Below, in pieces: positions 27,498 to 36,598 of a stretch of DNA of 64,000 bases. A model generated the notes under the pieces. That model ran no database searches, had not been told where the DNA came from, and saw nothing but the letters and a program-made list of their open reading frames with translations. The position numbers were made by a program, and so were the translations under genes. Each line of letters opens with the position of its first letter. Position 1 is the stretch's first letter. This DNA comes from Bacteroidales bacterium UBA5235 (GTDB lineage Bacteria > Bacteroidota > Bacteroidia > Bacteroidales > VadinHA17): NCBI GenBank assembly GCA_002409145.1, contig DHUL01000037.1, positions 58,653 to 122,652 on the forward strand, given 5' to 3'.

Positions 27498-30400
27498 TTA
27501 AGGCACCCTGGTCCCGATAAACAGAATATCATCAACCTGGGCCAGGTCACCCATCCATTCCCTGATGGCTTTTTCGAGACGGAACTTCTGTTCCTCAACA
27601 GGAAGCATATGAATTTCGGCCAGCAGTGACCTGATATTTATGGTCTTGAACTTTTTCTCATGTTCTCCGCCGAACTGGTCGGCAAAGCCGTCGGTGAAGA
27701 TGTAGAGCATGTCGCCAGGCTTTACCTCCACCCTGTGGTTGGTAAAGCTCTTCCTGGCCTGTCCGTCGATCATTCCTATCGGGAAACGGTCACCCCTGTA
27801 TATGGTTACCTTGCCTTCACGGACATGATAAAGGGGCTGGTATGCCCCGGCATAATCGACTGTATGCTCCAGGATATCATATGAAATAACCGAGATATCC
27901 ATTCCGTCCCTGACGGCCTTTTCGCTGCGTTGCAGCAGGGCATGGACAACCTCGATGTTCAGATGGTCAAGGATGTCTGACGGTTTTGTTATGCCGCTCT
28001 CTCTGACTATCTTATTGAGGGAGTTATGGCCGATGATTGACATAAAGGCTCCTGGAACGCCGTGTCCGGTGCAGTCGACTGCAGCAATATATTGCTTGAA
28101 GCCGCTGTCATGCATCCAGTAGAAGTCACCGCTCACAATATCCCTCGGCATGAACAGCACGAATGTATCATTGAAGAAATTTTCCGGTGGCAGCATAGCC
28201 GCCTGAATCCTCTCTGCATACCTGATGCTGGCGGTGGTATCCCTGTTTTTCTCCTCCAGTTCCAGGCTTTTGCTGACTACCTCGGCGGTACGTTCCTCAA
28301 CCTTCTGTTCCAGGTGCTCCTTTTCCCGGCGCAGCGTTCTTTCGCGGAGGCTTATGAAGAGATATATTCCCGCAACCAGTGAAGTGATGCAGAGTATGAT
28401 GAACCACGAAGTCATGTATACCGGCCCCCTTATGGAGAATGATAGTTTTGCCGGTACCTCGTTCCAGTAACCATAGTTGTTTGAAGCCCTCACCATGAAG
28501 GTATACCTGCCCGGACTGAGTGTCGGATATGTGGCACGGTTCTGGTCCGTGGTGATCCACTCCTTGTCTAATCCCTCAAGCATGAACTGGTATCTTACCG
28601 CTCCGGGATTGACAAGGCAGATGCTGAGGAAGTCAAAGATAATTCTGTTTTGTGTATGCATGAGCCTTATACCGTCATGCATCGGGAATACCTCGTAGTT
28701 GACAAGCGTTCTCCAGATATGCGTTTCAGGCTCGGTAACCACCGGGGGTATCATGGAGGGAGAGAGTCTCATTGCCCCGTTTGATGTTCCGAACCAGAGG
28801 TCGCCCATATCATCTGCAAACGAGGCATTGGGCCTGGTCTCAATACCGGTAAAGCCGCTCTTTTCCGTAAATGAAGAGATCCTGCCTGTGTTGCTGTCAT
28901 ACCTGTTCAGCCCCAGGTTGGTTCCTATGAACAGGTTACCGGACCTGTCAGGCTGAAGAAGGTTGATTGAATTCATCAGCAGGCCTTCAGCCTCCGTGAG
29001 TTTCTTTTTCACCGTGTCATTCCTCAGACCATAGAGTCCGTCAATAGTACCCACCCAGATCATTCCGTCAGGGGTTTCAGTGATGGCTGTCGGATGTACA
29101 TCAGACCTGAAGGTCACAGGGGTGAATGTATTGCTCCCCGGGGTGAACCTGGTGAGGCCGTTACGCTCCTCGGTGCCTATCCACAGAGAGCCGCGGCTGT
29201 CGCAGAAGAGAGAGGTTATGTTGTTTCCCGTCAGGCCGTTGATCTGCGTATAGGTTGTACTCTGCTTGCGCCTGGCATCCCACATTATGAGGGCCCTGTC
29301 AGTGCCAATCCAGAGGTTATCCCTCAGGTCAGTGGTCATGGCGGCGATCCTCAGAGAGCGGAGGCTGGCGTTGAGGTCAAGGTCATACCGGAAATTCCTT
29401 TCGTCAATATCATAGCGGTACACCTCGTCGCCTGCGGTGGCTATCCATACATTTCCCTCATTGTCAGGACTGATAATGCTTATCTGTGTTCCCTCAAGCG
29501 ATGGGGGGAATCCGCTGAGCTTGATACGGTCCTCCTCTTTAAGGGCGGGGTTGTACAGTGAGAGGCCCCTGCTGGTGCCGAACCAGTACCTGCCCGTGTG
29601 ATCCTGGGCCAGGGAGAAAACATCGTTTGAGGGCATGAACTGCGGTGCCATGAACGAGGCAAAGTGGTCACCCTTATAGATGAAGAGCCCTGCATCACGG
29701 TCAGCTATCAGTATATTTTTTTCCTTATCCTCAATCATGCAGAGGATGTGCTGAGCGGGCAGGCCGTTGCTACTGTTGTAGACGACTGTCCCCTCCGGGG
29801 AAAAGACTGTTATTCCTCCCCTGCTTTCCCAGTCTTCCATTGATGCCACCCAGATATTACCCCGGTAGTCTTCGAGGATGTAAGAGACAAAATTGCCCCA
29901 GAGGCCGCTGCGCGTATCAAAGAAGCCCATCTCTCCCGTCTCGCCATCCTGACGGTAGAGCCCGCCGTTGAAGGTTCCGAACCACATATTTCCCCGTGAG
30001 TCCTCGAAGATGGTTGTAGTCAGGAAGTAGCGTGTCAGCCCTTCCGGATTGAAAGGAACAAACCTGTCACTTGCATGGTCATACTTCCTGATGCCCATGT
30101 CAGTGATGGAGTACAGGTTTTCGCGATGGTCGGCATAAAGTCCGAAGACGTCATTGCTGAGTCCCTGGCGGCCTGCATATTGCTGGCCGGTCATCAGTGT
30201 CACCCCATGTTCCGGCATGTCAAGTCTCAGCGCTCCGCCGAGAGAGGTTGAGACCCAGATGGAGCCGTCGTATTCAGTAATGCCTGTAACATCTCCCGTC
30301 AGGCTGGTGACGGGTCTCAGTGGGTCACTGATACGGGCAGAATCGACTCCGATGAATATAGATGGGGAAAAAGATGCTCTTCTGATTATGTTGTCCCCGA

Positions 30401-30743
30401 TAATTGAAACACCCCCGCCGATATGTCCCAGCCATAGTCTTCCGCGGCTGTCCTCGCAGATGCTTTTTACGCCACCGGGAGCCAGGCTGTCAGAAGTGGA
30501 GAAGTTCTCGAAGCGCAGGCCGTCAAAGCGTGTGACACCGCTGCCGGTGCCAAGCCATATGAATTCGTTTGCATCCTGTATGACTGTATAAACCTTCGAG
30601 GCGCTCAGCCCTTCCTTTGAGCCGTACTGTTCAAAATAGTAGGTCTGGCTGTTTAACGGCGGAGGAAGTAAAATATGAGACAAAAGCAGTAATGCCAGGA
30701 CAGTTATTGAGTATTTGCCGGAGTTACTGCCTCGCCCTCGCAT
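27498..30743 (-). CDS. Periplasmic two-component-propeller sensor with cytoplasmic SpoIIE (PP2C) phosphatase
   Basis: A 1081-residue one-pass sensor. After a signal peptide (about 1-32) come ten or more Reg_prop beta-propeller blades, each with a D-x-x-G-x-[LIM]-W-[FIV]-G signature (DSRGRLWLGH, DSRGNMWFGT, DNEGNVWIAT, DDMGDLWFGT), then a Y_Y_Y domain (about 690-770, with YRFMLEGLDKEW-type strands). One membrane helix spans about 778-799, followed by a coiled coil. The C-terminal PP2C/SpoIIE Ser/Thr phosphatase (about 845-1081) has metal-binding motifs SGDFYW, DCTGHGVPGAFMS, TDGFADQFGG and VDDILF. Such proteins normally end in a histidine kinase; here the output is a phosphatase. It starts 4 bases after the caspase-like gene, so both form one operon. 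The target phosphoprotein is unknown; see the SiaC-like gene at 51913. Confidence 0.93.
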   Translation of the reverse strand: MRGRGSNSGKYSITVLALLLLSHILLPPPLNSQTYYFEQYGSKEGLSASKVYTVIQDANEFIWLGTGSGVTRFDGLRFENFSTSDSLAPGGVKSICEDSRGRLWLGHIGGGVSIIGDNIIRRASFSPSIFIGVDSARISDPLRPVTSLTGDVTGITEYDGSIWVSTSLGGALRLDMPEHGVTLMTGQQYAGRQGLSNDVFGLYADHRENLYSITDMGIRKYDHASDRFVPFNPEGLTRYFLTTTIFEDSRGNMWFGTFNGGLYRQDGETGEMGFFDTRSGLWGNFVSYILEDYRGNIWVASMEDWESRGGITVFSPEGTVVYNSSNGLPAQHILCMIEDKEKNILIADRDAGLFIYKGDHFASFMAPQFMPSNDVFSLAQDHTGRYWFGTSRGLSLYNPALKEEDRIKLSGFPPSLEGTQISIISPDNEGNVWIATAGDEVYRYDIDERNFRYDLDLNASLRSLRIAAMTTDLRDNLWIGTDRALIMWDARRKQSTTYTQINGLTGNNITSLFCDSRGSLWIGTEERNGLTRFTPGSNTFTPVTFRSDVHPTAITETPDGMIWVGTIDGLYGLRNDTVKKKLTEAEGLLMNSINLLQPDRSGNLFIGTNLGLNRYDSNTGRISSFTEKSGFTGIETRPNASFADDMGDLWFGTSNGAMRLSPSMIPPVVTEPETHIWRTLVNYEVFPMHDGIRLMHTQNRIIFDFLSICLVNPGAVRYQFMLEGLDKEWITTDQNRATYPTLSPGRYTFMVRASNNYGYWNEVPAKLSFSIRGPVYMTSWFIILCITSLVAGIYLFISLRERTLRREKEHLEQKVEERTAEVVSKSLELEEKNRDTTASIRYAERIQAAMLPPENFFNDTFVLFMPRDIVSGDFYWMHDSGFKQYIAAVDCTGHGVPGAFMSIIGHNSLNKIVRESGITKPSDILDHLNIEVVHALLQRSEKAVRDGMDISVISYDILEHTVDYAGAYQPLYHVREGKVTIYRGDRFPIGMIDGQARKSFTNHRVEVKPGDMLYIFTDGFADQFGGEHEKKFKTINIRSLLAEIHMLPVEEQKFRLEKAIREWMGDLAQVDDILFIGTRVP

Positions 30744-30747
30744 CAGG

Positions 30748-33129
30748 TTATTTCTTTACAAAGAAGAATGTCCCGTCTTCATCCTTCAGGCCTGTAATCT
30801 TGCCGAATCTGGGCTTCTGCTGGTTATTCCCGGTAACGGCTTTGGTAACGTGGAGTACAATCTCGTCTATGGAGATACATGTTTTCGGATTGCCGCGCAG
30901 GGTGCTGGCAAAGGTGCGGGTGAACTGTGAGTCGTCAACCGCAAGCTCATAGCCCGCAGATGAAAAGATCTGGCTTGACTTGAACTGTGTGGCCCTCCAG
31001 TCGGCACAGTTGCGTGGCCTGGGATCTGACCTCATGGCCTGGTAGAAGCTGGGCCCCGACTCACATGCATCAGTGATCACCAGCACATGCGTCAGATAGT
31101 TCATATATGTCTCCATTGACGCCCTCAGAGTATTGAGGCTGAAGTAGGTAAACTCCTCATCGCGGCGGGCGTCAACGGGGATCCAGTAGCCCACGTCATT
31201 GATGAACTTGCCATGACCGGCGAACCAGATGACAAGCGACTTGATCTGTTTTGCCCTGACCTCGTCACGCAGGTCTATGGAAAAGAATTTTTCCATCTCC
31301 TGTTTAGTCTGGTTGCGAATGAGTTTTACGGGCAGCACCTGGTAATCATCCTCGAGCACACCGGTAATGAGACTGGCGTCCTTGGGCGGCCCTTGCAGTG
31401 CGGCAAAGTTCTGATAATCACTATTTTCTATAAAGACCACCAGGGTGTTTCCCATGGGGTTTGATGCTGAAATTGTTGTACCGTTACGGTCAAGCGAATA
31501 GTCCATGATGGTACGGTTGCCGTAGACGTCCTCTACAAGTATGGTAACCTTGTCATTGTTCCTGACATCAATACCCTTGGCAATGAATGACGGATTAAGG
31601 TTATCCTGCGAGAACTGGGCACTTATGTTTTCGATCTTCACTGACTTAATCAGGTTCTGGTCCTTCACCCTGCCCTCGATGTCAATTGTCGATGCGATGC
31701 TGTCAATCACAAGCACATTTCCTCCAAGGATGTAGGGAGCAAGGATCTGGATCTCAGGAGGATCTACCTCGGTGCGCCTGATACGGAATGTAAGGACCTT
31801 CTCGTTGTCATAGACGTCACGGGCAACGATGCGAAGGGTTTCGTCAGAAGGGATCTCCACCTCCGCGGCAAAGGGAACTGTTCCCCTGCCCTCATACCTC
31901 ACTGGGATGTTATTTATTGAGAGCTCGGCAAGGAGGCTTTTGTCAGTCACCTTTCCGGTCACCATTATGCTTTTCTTGTCAAGTCCTATCTCGATCTCGC
32001 TTTTGGAAGTGATAGTCGGGGTCTCGAGCCATATATCCGGGCTGTCGTTTTCACGGTTGATGGCGTAGAGCCTGTCGTTAGCCTCGGTAAGCATCTTCTT
32101 GGCCGAGGAGCTGTTCTCGTTCATCGCCACCACCCTGGTGTAATCGTCAGCAGCCTTTTCAAAGTCATGCATCTCCTCGTAGGAACGGGCGCGCATAAGG
32201 TAAATCTCCGGGGTGAACTGGTCGATTGTAAGGGCTCTTGTGAAGTCGCTTACGGCAGCCAGATGCTGGTTGAACTTCTGGTAGCAGGTACCGCGGGTGA
32301 CATAGTGCTGCTGTGAGGCCGGTTCAAGAAGTATGGCTGTGGAGACGTCATTAATTGCAGATGGATAGTCAAGCTTTGCCTCATATACCATGGCACGGGT
32401 AAGGTATGCCTCCACATTTTTCTGATCCTGCTGAATCACCATGTTACACTGGCCGAGTGCGCTGTTGACATCTCCCTGGCGGATCAGCACCCTGGCGAGT
32501 TCAAGGCGTGCAGCTGCGAATGATTTGTCCCTGGTCACCGCCTTTTCCAGCTGCCGCCTGGCAGTGTTGTCATCACCTTTTTTCTGGTAGATGATCCCCT
32601 GGTGGTAATAGTTGACCGCATCATCGCGCATCTGGATTGCAGTGTCAGATGCACCCAGGGCCCTGTCCCAGAGTTCCATTCCAATCAGTGAAACCACCTT
32701 TTCGGTATAAAGTTTCCCGTTGCGGAACTCCTTCCTTATGGCCATCTGCAGATAAGAGACAGCATCAGAATAGCATTTGCTTTTTTCTTCAGGGGTTGCC
32801 TTTGCCGACGCGCCCAGCAGGTTGCACATCCGCCCCAGACTGTAGAGTATGCCGGCATCATCCGGGAGGAAGTTGTTCGCCCTGCGGTAGTCATCGCAGG
32901 CAAGCCCGTAACTGCCGGTCATTTCATGAACCCTGGCCCGCCTGACATAACCGTCAGCGGAGGAAGGGTCCTCATCGATAGCCTTCGAGTATTGCTCAAT
33001 AGCATCCTCAAGCATGCCATTCCTGGTGAACTCCTCACCGGCCTTTATGTACTTGCGGGCTGTCTGTCCTGCTAAATTAAGGCAGGTGACAACAAGTAAT
33101 AATACAAGAACACTGAATCCTCGCTTCAT
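30748..33129 (-). CDS. Secreted TPR / beta-sandwich / caspase-like (C14) protein
   Basis: A 793-residue protein with a signal peptide (about 1-21), roughly nine TPR repeats (about 23-350; e.g. EDAIEQYSKAIDEDPSSADG), two tandem immunoglobulin-like beta sandwiches (about 365-452 and 455-548; each has a D-V-Y-[DG]-N turn) and a C-terminal caspase-fold domain (about 560-793). The catalytic dyad is intact: His639 in WFAGHGKF and Cys689 in ITDACESG. An export signal on a C14 peptidase places it in the periplasm. It is the first gene of an operon with the SpoIIE-phosphatase sensor. Substrates are unknown; known caspase-like peptidases cut after Arg/Lys or Asp. Adhesion or self-processing roles are possible alternatives. 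Confidence 0.92.
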   Translation of the reverse strand: MKRGFSVLVLLLVVTCLNLAGQTARKYIKAGEEFTRNGMLEDAIEQYSKAIDEDPSSADGYVRRARVHEMTGSYGLACDDYRRANNFLPDDAGILYSLGRMCNLLGASAKATPEEKSKCYSDAVSYLQMAIRKEFRNGKLYTEKVVSLIGMELWDRALGASDTAIQMRDDAVNYYHQGIIYQKKGDDNTARRQLEKAVTRDKSFAAARLELARVLIRQGDVNSALGQCNMVIQQDQKNVEAYLTRAMVYEAKLDYPSAINDVSTAILLEPASQQHYVTRGTCYQKFNQHLAAVSDFTRALTIDQFTPEIYLMRARSYEEMHDFEKAADDYTRVVAMNENSSSAKKMLTEANDRLYAINRENDSPDIWLETPTITSKSEIEIGLDKKSIMVTGKVTDKSLLAELSINNIPVRYEGRGTVPFAAEVEIPSDETLRIVARDVYDNEKVLTFRIRRTEVDPPEIQILAPYILGGNVLVIDSIASTIDIEGRVKDQNLIKSVKIENISAQFSQDNLNPSFIAKGIDVRNNDKVTILVEDVYGNRTIMDYSLDRNGTTISASNPMGNTLVVFIENSDYQNFAALQGPPKDASLITGVLEDDYQVLPVKLIRNQTKQEMEKFFSIDLRDEVRAKQIKSLVIWFAGHGKFINDVGYWIPVDARRDEEFTYFSLNTLRASMETYMNYLTHVLVITDACESGPSFYQAMRSDPRPRNCADWRATQFKSSQIFSSAGYELAVDDSQFTRTFASTLRGNPKTCISIDEIVLHVTKAVTGNNQQKPRFGKITGLKDEDGTFFFVKK

Positions 33130-33158
33130 GACTTTAGGTCCTTTCCCGGTTGGGGTCT

Positions 33159-33187
33159 CAAAAATACGAATAATTATTTACTAACAA
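33159..33187 (-). promoter_or_regulatory. Promoter of the caspase-SpoIIE operon
   Basis: On the minus strand a TTG at 33187-33185 is followed after 18 bases by TATTTTTG at 33166-33159, a good match to the Bacteroidota -33/-7 arrangement. The start codon lies 29 bases downstream. Confidence 0.65.
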
Positions 33188-33225
33188 GTAAAAGCAGTTA
33201 TTAACATTAGTTATACGGAATTTGA

Positions 33226-34275
33226 TCAAAAATGATACGCAAATTCCAGAATACTTTTGTCAAAAAATACTGTTTTATCAGGGGTGAATCCGGGGAACGG
33301 ATCAGGCACCCCGTCGCCGAAGCTTGTGTTGCCGGTGAAGCGCCGTGCTTCATCCCACTGCCCCGACTCAAGGAAACTGCCGATGATAAAGGCGCCGCCC
33401 TCAACAAAGAGCGACTGAATGCCGGCCTGCCGGAGGCTTGCCAACACCTCGCTGACGAACGGTTCAGCGCCTGGCAGTATTACGGTTCGTGTGCCGTGGA
33501 ATTGTGCCTGCCCGTTGCAGGTATAGAGGACGGTTTCTACTGACCCGTCGAAGACCGACGAGGCAGGATCAAGGTTGCCGCTCCGGCTGACAATAATACG
33601 TACCGGGTTTCTGCCGCTCCAATACCTGACGGTGAGCGACGGATTGTCAGCGCGGATGGTTCCTCCGCCGGCGAGAATAGCGTCTTCACCGGCGCGCCAT
33701 CGGTGAACGAGAACGCGCTCAGCCATTCCGGTGATCCAGTTTGGCCCGATGGCATCAGAGCTTTTCCTGCGCAGATCAATGAACCCGTCTGCACTGCGGG
33801 CCCACTTGAGAATCACATAAGGTCTCTTTTTCTCATGCCATGTAAAGAAGCGTCTGTTGAGACTGCGGCATTCCTCCTCCGCCACTCCGGTTATCACCTC
33901 CACTCCTGCCTGTCTGAGGCGGGCAATACCCATGCCTGCCACCTGCGGGTTGGTGTCAGGGGTGCCGATGACCACCCGGCGAATGCCGCTGCTGATGATC
34001 AGGTCAGCGCATGGCGGAGTACGTCCCTGGTGAGAGCATGGCTCAAGGCTGACATATATGGTTGATGTGGGCAGCAGGCTGCGGTCGCTGACTGCATTGA
34101 TGGCATGTACCTCGGCATGTGGAGTACCTGCTTTAAGATGATATCCCTCACCAATTATCACACCGTTATGCACCACCACCGCTCCCACCAAAGGGTTGGG
34201 TGAGGTGCATCCCTCAGCCATTGCTGCGAGCTGCAGAGCACGTCTCATCCATATAAGGTCATCAGGTCGGGTCAT
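33226..34275 (-). CDS. ribD: Bifunctional riboflavin biosynthesis deaminase/reductase RibD
   Basis: The 349-residue enzyme performs two consecutive steps of riboflavin synthesis: deamination of 2,5-diamino-6-ribosylaminopyrimidinone phosphate, then NADPH reduction of the ribosyl side chain. The N-terminal zinc deaminase shows HAEVHAI and PCSHQGRTPPCADLI (Zn ligands His, Cys, Cys; catalytic Glu). The C-terminal DHFR-like reductase begins near KKRPYVILKWARSADGFI and contains GPNWITG, AGGGTIRADNPSLTVR and FVEGGAFIIGSFLE. Length is normal. It diverges from prmC. No FMN riboswitch is visible in the 25-base gap. Other rib genes are not in the window. Confidence 0.96.
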   Translation of the reverse strand: MTRPDDLIWMRRALQLAAMAEGCTSPNPLVGAVVVHNGVIIGEGYHLKAGTPHAEVHAINAVSDRSLLPTSTIYVSLEPCSHQGRTPPCADLIISSGIRRVVIGTPDTNPQVAGMGIARLRQAGVEVITGVAEEECRSLNRRFFTWHEKKRPYVILKWARSADGFIDLRRKSSDAIGPNWITGMAERVLVHRWRAGEDAILAGGGTIRADNPSLTVRYWSGRNPVRIIVSRSGNLDPASSVFDGSVETVLYTCNGQAQFHGTRTVILPGAEPFVSEVLASLRQAGIQSLFVEGGAFIIGSFLESGQWDEARRFTGNTSFGDGVPDPFPGFTPDKTVFFDKSILEFAYHF

Positions 34276-34288
34276 GAACTCAATTTCC

Positions 34289-34296
34289 TATCTTTG
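34289..34296 (+). promoter_or_regulatory. -7 promoter element of prmC, almost touching the start codon
   Basis: TATCTTTG matches TAnnTTTG but ends only 4 bases before the prmC ATG. Transcription would start at or within the start codon region, implying a leaderless or nearly leaderless mRNA. Confidence 0.5.
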
Positions 34297-34300
34297 AATC

Positions 34301-35167
34301 ATGGCCGGAAAGGTACAAACAATAAGCGAGATCCGCCGTTGCTCCCTTGATTTGCTTAAGGAGGGATGGCCTGCAGAGGAGGCTGCGGCGCTGGCGTCAG
34401 CCATCATAAGTGAGTATACCGGGATGGGCAGGGCAGCACAGATGGCTTTCGGGGAGCGTGTTCCCGGGGCTGATGCCGCCGCACGAATAGAGAATGCCGT
34501 TGCCCGCGCCGTAGCCGGCGAACCGCTGCAGTATATCCTTGGCTATACCGGGTTCTGCGGACACCGGATTGAGGTGGCGCCGGGTGTTCTGATACCAAGG
34601 CCCGAAACCGAGGAGATGACCATCATGATCACCAGTGAAAACAACGGCTTCACCGGAACCGTCACTGACCTGTGCACAGGATCAGGGTGCATCGCGATTG
34701 CCATTGCCCTGGCATTTCCCAGTGCTGCTGTTACAGCAACGGACCTGTCAGGTACGGCACTGGAGATGGCACGACGAAACATCTGCATCAACGGTGCGGC
34801 CGTGAATCTGATCAGGGCTGATATCCTGAACGATGACCCTTCGCTGGTGCCCCTGAGCAATATCATGGTCAGCAATCCTCCCTATGTCACCATGCATGAG
34901 AAGGAGGCTATGCACGGCAACGTGCTTGATCATGAGCCCCATGAGGCCCTGTTTGTGCCTGATGACAACCCGTTGCTCTACTACCGGGCCATAGCAGCCG
35001 TGGCTGAAACACGCCTCCTGCCCGGAGGCACCCTGTGGCTTGAGGTGAATGAGAACTTTGCAGAAGAGACGGCTGCCCTGCTATCCCCGGGTAGCTACAG
35101 AAAGGTCCGGGTCATAAGGGATATCAGGGGCAAAGAGAGATTTATCAAAGCTGAGAAAAATGGCTGA
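34301..35167 (+). CDS. prmC: Release factor glutamine N5-methyltransferase PrmC
   Basis: A 288-residue SAM-dependent methyltransferase that modifies the Gln of the GGQ motif in release factors RF1 and RF2. The N-terminal helical domain is followed by YILGYTGFCGHRIEVAPGVLIPRPETEE, typical of PrmC, the SAM-binding VTDLCTGSGCIAIAIAL, and the catalytic NPPY in MVSNPPYVTMHE. One of its substrates, prfB, is encoded about 6 kb away. The last 8 bases overlap recX. The start is supported by alignment of TISEIRR with the usual family N-terminus. Confidence 0.95.
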   Translation: MAGKVQTISEIRRCSLDLLKEGWPAEEAAALASAIISEYTGMGRAAQMAFGERVPGADAAARIENAVARAVAGEPLQYILGYTGFCGHRIEVAPGVLIPRPETEEMTIMITSENNGFTGTVTDLCTGSGCIAIAIALAFPSAAVTATDLSGTALEMARRNICINGAAVNLIRADILNDDPSLVPLSNIMVSNPPYVTMHEKEAMHGNVLDHEPHEALFVPDDNPLLYYRAIAAVAETRLLPGGTLWLEVNENFAEETAALLSPGSYRKVRVIRDIRGKERFIKAEKNG

Positions 35168-35633
35168 AAAGAAACAGAGGGAGGAACTGCTGCAGAGGGC
35201 AATGAGAGCCTGCTCGGAAAGGGAGTACTGCATCAGTGACATCTCGGCGCTGCTTGACCGCTGGGGTGCGGATGGATCTGAGACGCGAACCTGGATAATC
35301 GACAGGCTGATAAAGGAAAAGTTCATTGACGAATACCGTTACAGCAGGGCATTTGTGCTTGACCATTTCAGGCACAGCCAGTGGGGGCGGGTAAAGATCA
35401 GCATGGCACTGAAACAGAAGAAGGTCGAACCGGAAGCCATAGCATCAGGTATGGAAGCCATCGGTGAAGATGAATACCTGGAACTGCTGCAAAAGATCCT
35501 GGGCGACCAGCGGAGGAAAATAAAGGCAAAGAACAGGCTTGACCTCAGGGGAAAGCTTCTCAGGCATGCACTGGGAAAGGGATTTGAGAGCCATCTTGTA
35601 TATGACGCCATCAACTCGCTGCTGACTGACTGA
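35160..35633 (+). CDS. recX: Regulatory protein RecX
   Basis: The 157-residue protein is made almost wholly of three-helix RecX repeats. Typical motifs are CSEREYCISDISALLDRWG, VIDRL-type IIDRLIKEKFIDEYRYSRAFVLDH, and GRVKISMALKQKKV. RecX binds and modulates RecA filaments, usually damping recombination and SOS induction. It overlaps prmC by 8 bases and is probably translated by coupling. recA is not in the window. Confidence 0.9.
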   Translation: MAEKKQREELLQRAMRACSEREYCISDISALLDRWGADGSETRTWIIDRLIKEKFIDEYRYSRAFVLDHFRHSQWGRVKISMALKQKKVEPEAIASGMEAIGEDEYLELLQKILGDQRRKIKAKNRLDLRGKLLRHALGKGFESHLVYDAINSLLTD

Positions 35634-35668
35634 AGTCCTTTCTTTGCCTGGCTGCAGATCCATCAGGC

Positions 35669-36088
35669 TCAGAAAAGGCTGATCCACAATACCCTGAAGA
35701 ACGGATAAAAAGCAGTCAGCGCCATCACACCCGAGACGGCAGCATCAGTGATGCCAACCGTCCTAAAGTTCACCTTCGCCCTGAGGGCCGTAAGTGCAAG
35801 ACCGAGGCGCATCACCAGTTGCAATGCAAAGAAGATGAATACCCTGAGTGACTGGCTGTTCCACACCATCGCTTCGTCCACCCTGCCCCTGACAATAAGT
35901 GAAAAAGCATGGGACAACCCGCATGACGGACATGGTTCACCGGTCAGTTTCTCATGAATACATGATACGGGGTACTCATTCTCATCAGGGGAATAAAAAA
36001 GGGAGTAACCCATGATTAACAGGATTACTCCGGCAAGTATAAGATTTAAAATGAAATACGGCTTGTCAGACGGGTTCAGCCTTACCAC
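35669..36088 (-). CDS. DUF2752 membrane protein
   Basis: A 139-residue integral membrane protein with about three to four hydrophobic helices and the family signature CIHEKLTGEPCPSCGLSHAFSLIVRG, in which the C-P-x-C-G core and following helix define DUF2752. The function of the family is unknown; the cysteine pair may bind metal or form a disulfide. Its start overlaps the end of the upstream DUF4190-like gene by 7 bases, so the two are expressed together. Confidence 0.85.
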   Translation of the reverse strand: MVRLNPSDKPYFILNLILAGVILLIMGYSLFYSPDENEYPVSCIHEKLTGEPCPSCGLSHAFSLIVRGRVDEAMVWNSQSLRVFIFFALQLVMRLGLALTALRAKVNFRTVGITDAAVSGVMALTAFYPFFRVLWISLF

Positions 36089-36573
36089 TGTCCCTTTGTT
36101 GTGTCCGTCTTCGACTTCAGGGTGTCAGTGGTTCCCTCAAGTTCCTGCAGCCTGTCCTCGAGGTCAGTTCTTTTTGTGGAAGCTTTGATCTCGACAGAAT
36201 CATCATTGCTGTTAATCTTAATTGTCACCTCGTTGTCACCGAACTCCTTCTCGAGGTCATCGGTAACATCCTTGATCACCTTCTCAATATCGGTAGCCCA
36301 GCCGCCTGACTTATTTGCAATCTTGCCGAGGACAAAACTCTGCGAAACTGAGATCATAAGGGCGATAATGCCGACAACAAGCCCGCCGACGAGCATCCCC
36401 TGGTTTCCCTGGGGCCTGGAAAGCCCTATTATGCCAAGGACAATGGCGATCACTGCCGGGATTATTGCAACCAGGCCTATGCATGGAATAACTGCCAGCA
36501 GGAAAGCTATTATGGCGGTCACAAGGGCACCTACACCCACTCCTGACTGCTTGGAGGATTTTTCTTCTTCCAT
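36082..36573 (-). CDS. DUF4190-like membrane protein with charged coiled tail
   Basis: The 163-residue protein has two long hydrophobic hairpin helices (about 12-50 and 56-82) with the G-L-G-I-I-G-L-S-R pattern of DUF4190 proteins, followed by a hydrophilic C-terminal half. That half contains an acidic region (VIKDVTDDLEKEF) and an alternating beta stretch (VTIKINSNDDSVEIKA), then a short coiled coil. The tail is predicted cytoplasmic or periplasmic depending on topology, which I cannot fix. Function unknown. It lies between a thioredoxin-like lipoprotein and DUF2752 genes on the same strand. Confidence 0.75.
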   Translation of the reverse strand: MEEEKSSKQSGVGVGALVTAIIAFLLAVIPCIGLVAIIPAVIAIVLGIIGLSRPQGNQGMLVGGLVVGIIALMISVSQSFVLGKIANKSGGWATDIEKVIKDVTDDLEKEFGDNEVTIKINSNDDSVEIKASTKRTDLEDRLQELEGTTDTLKSKTDTTKGQW

Positions 36574-36598
36574 TGGTTCAAGTATTAATTGTTCCTAA

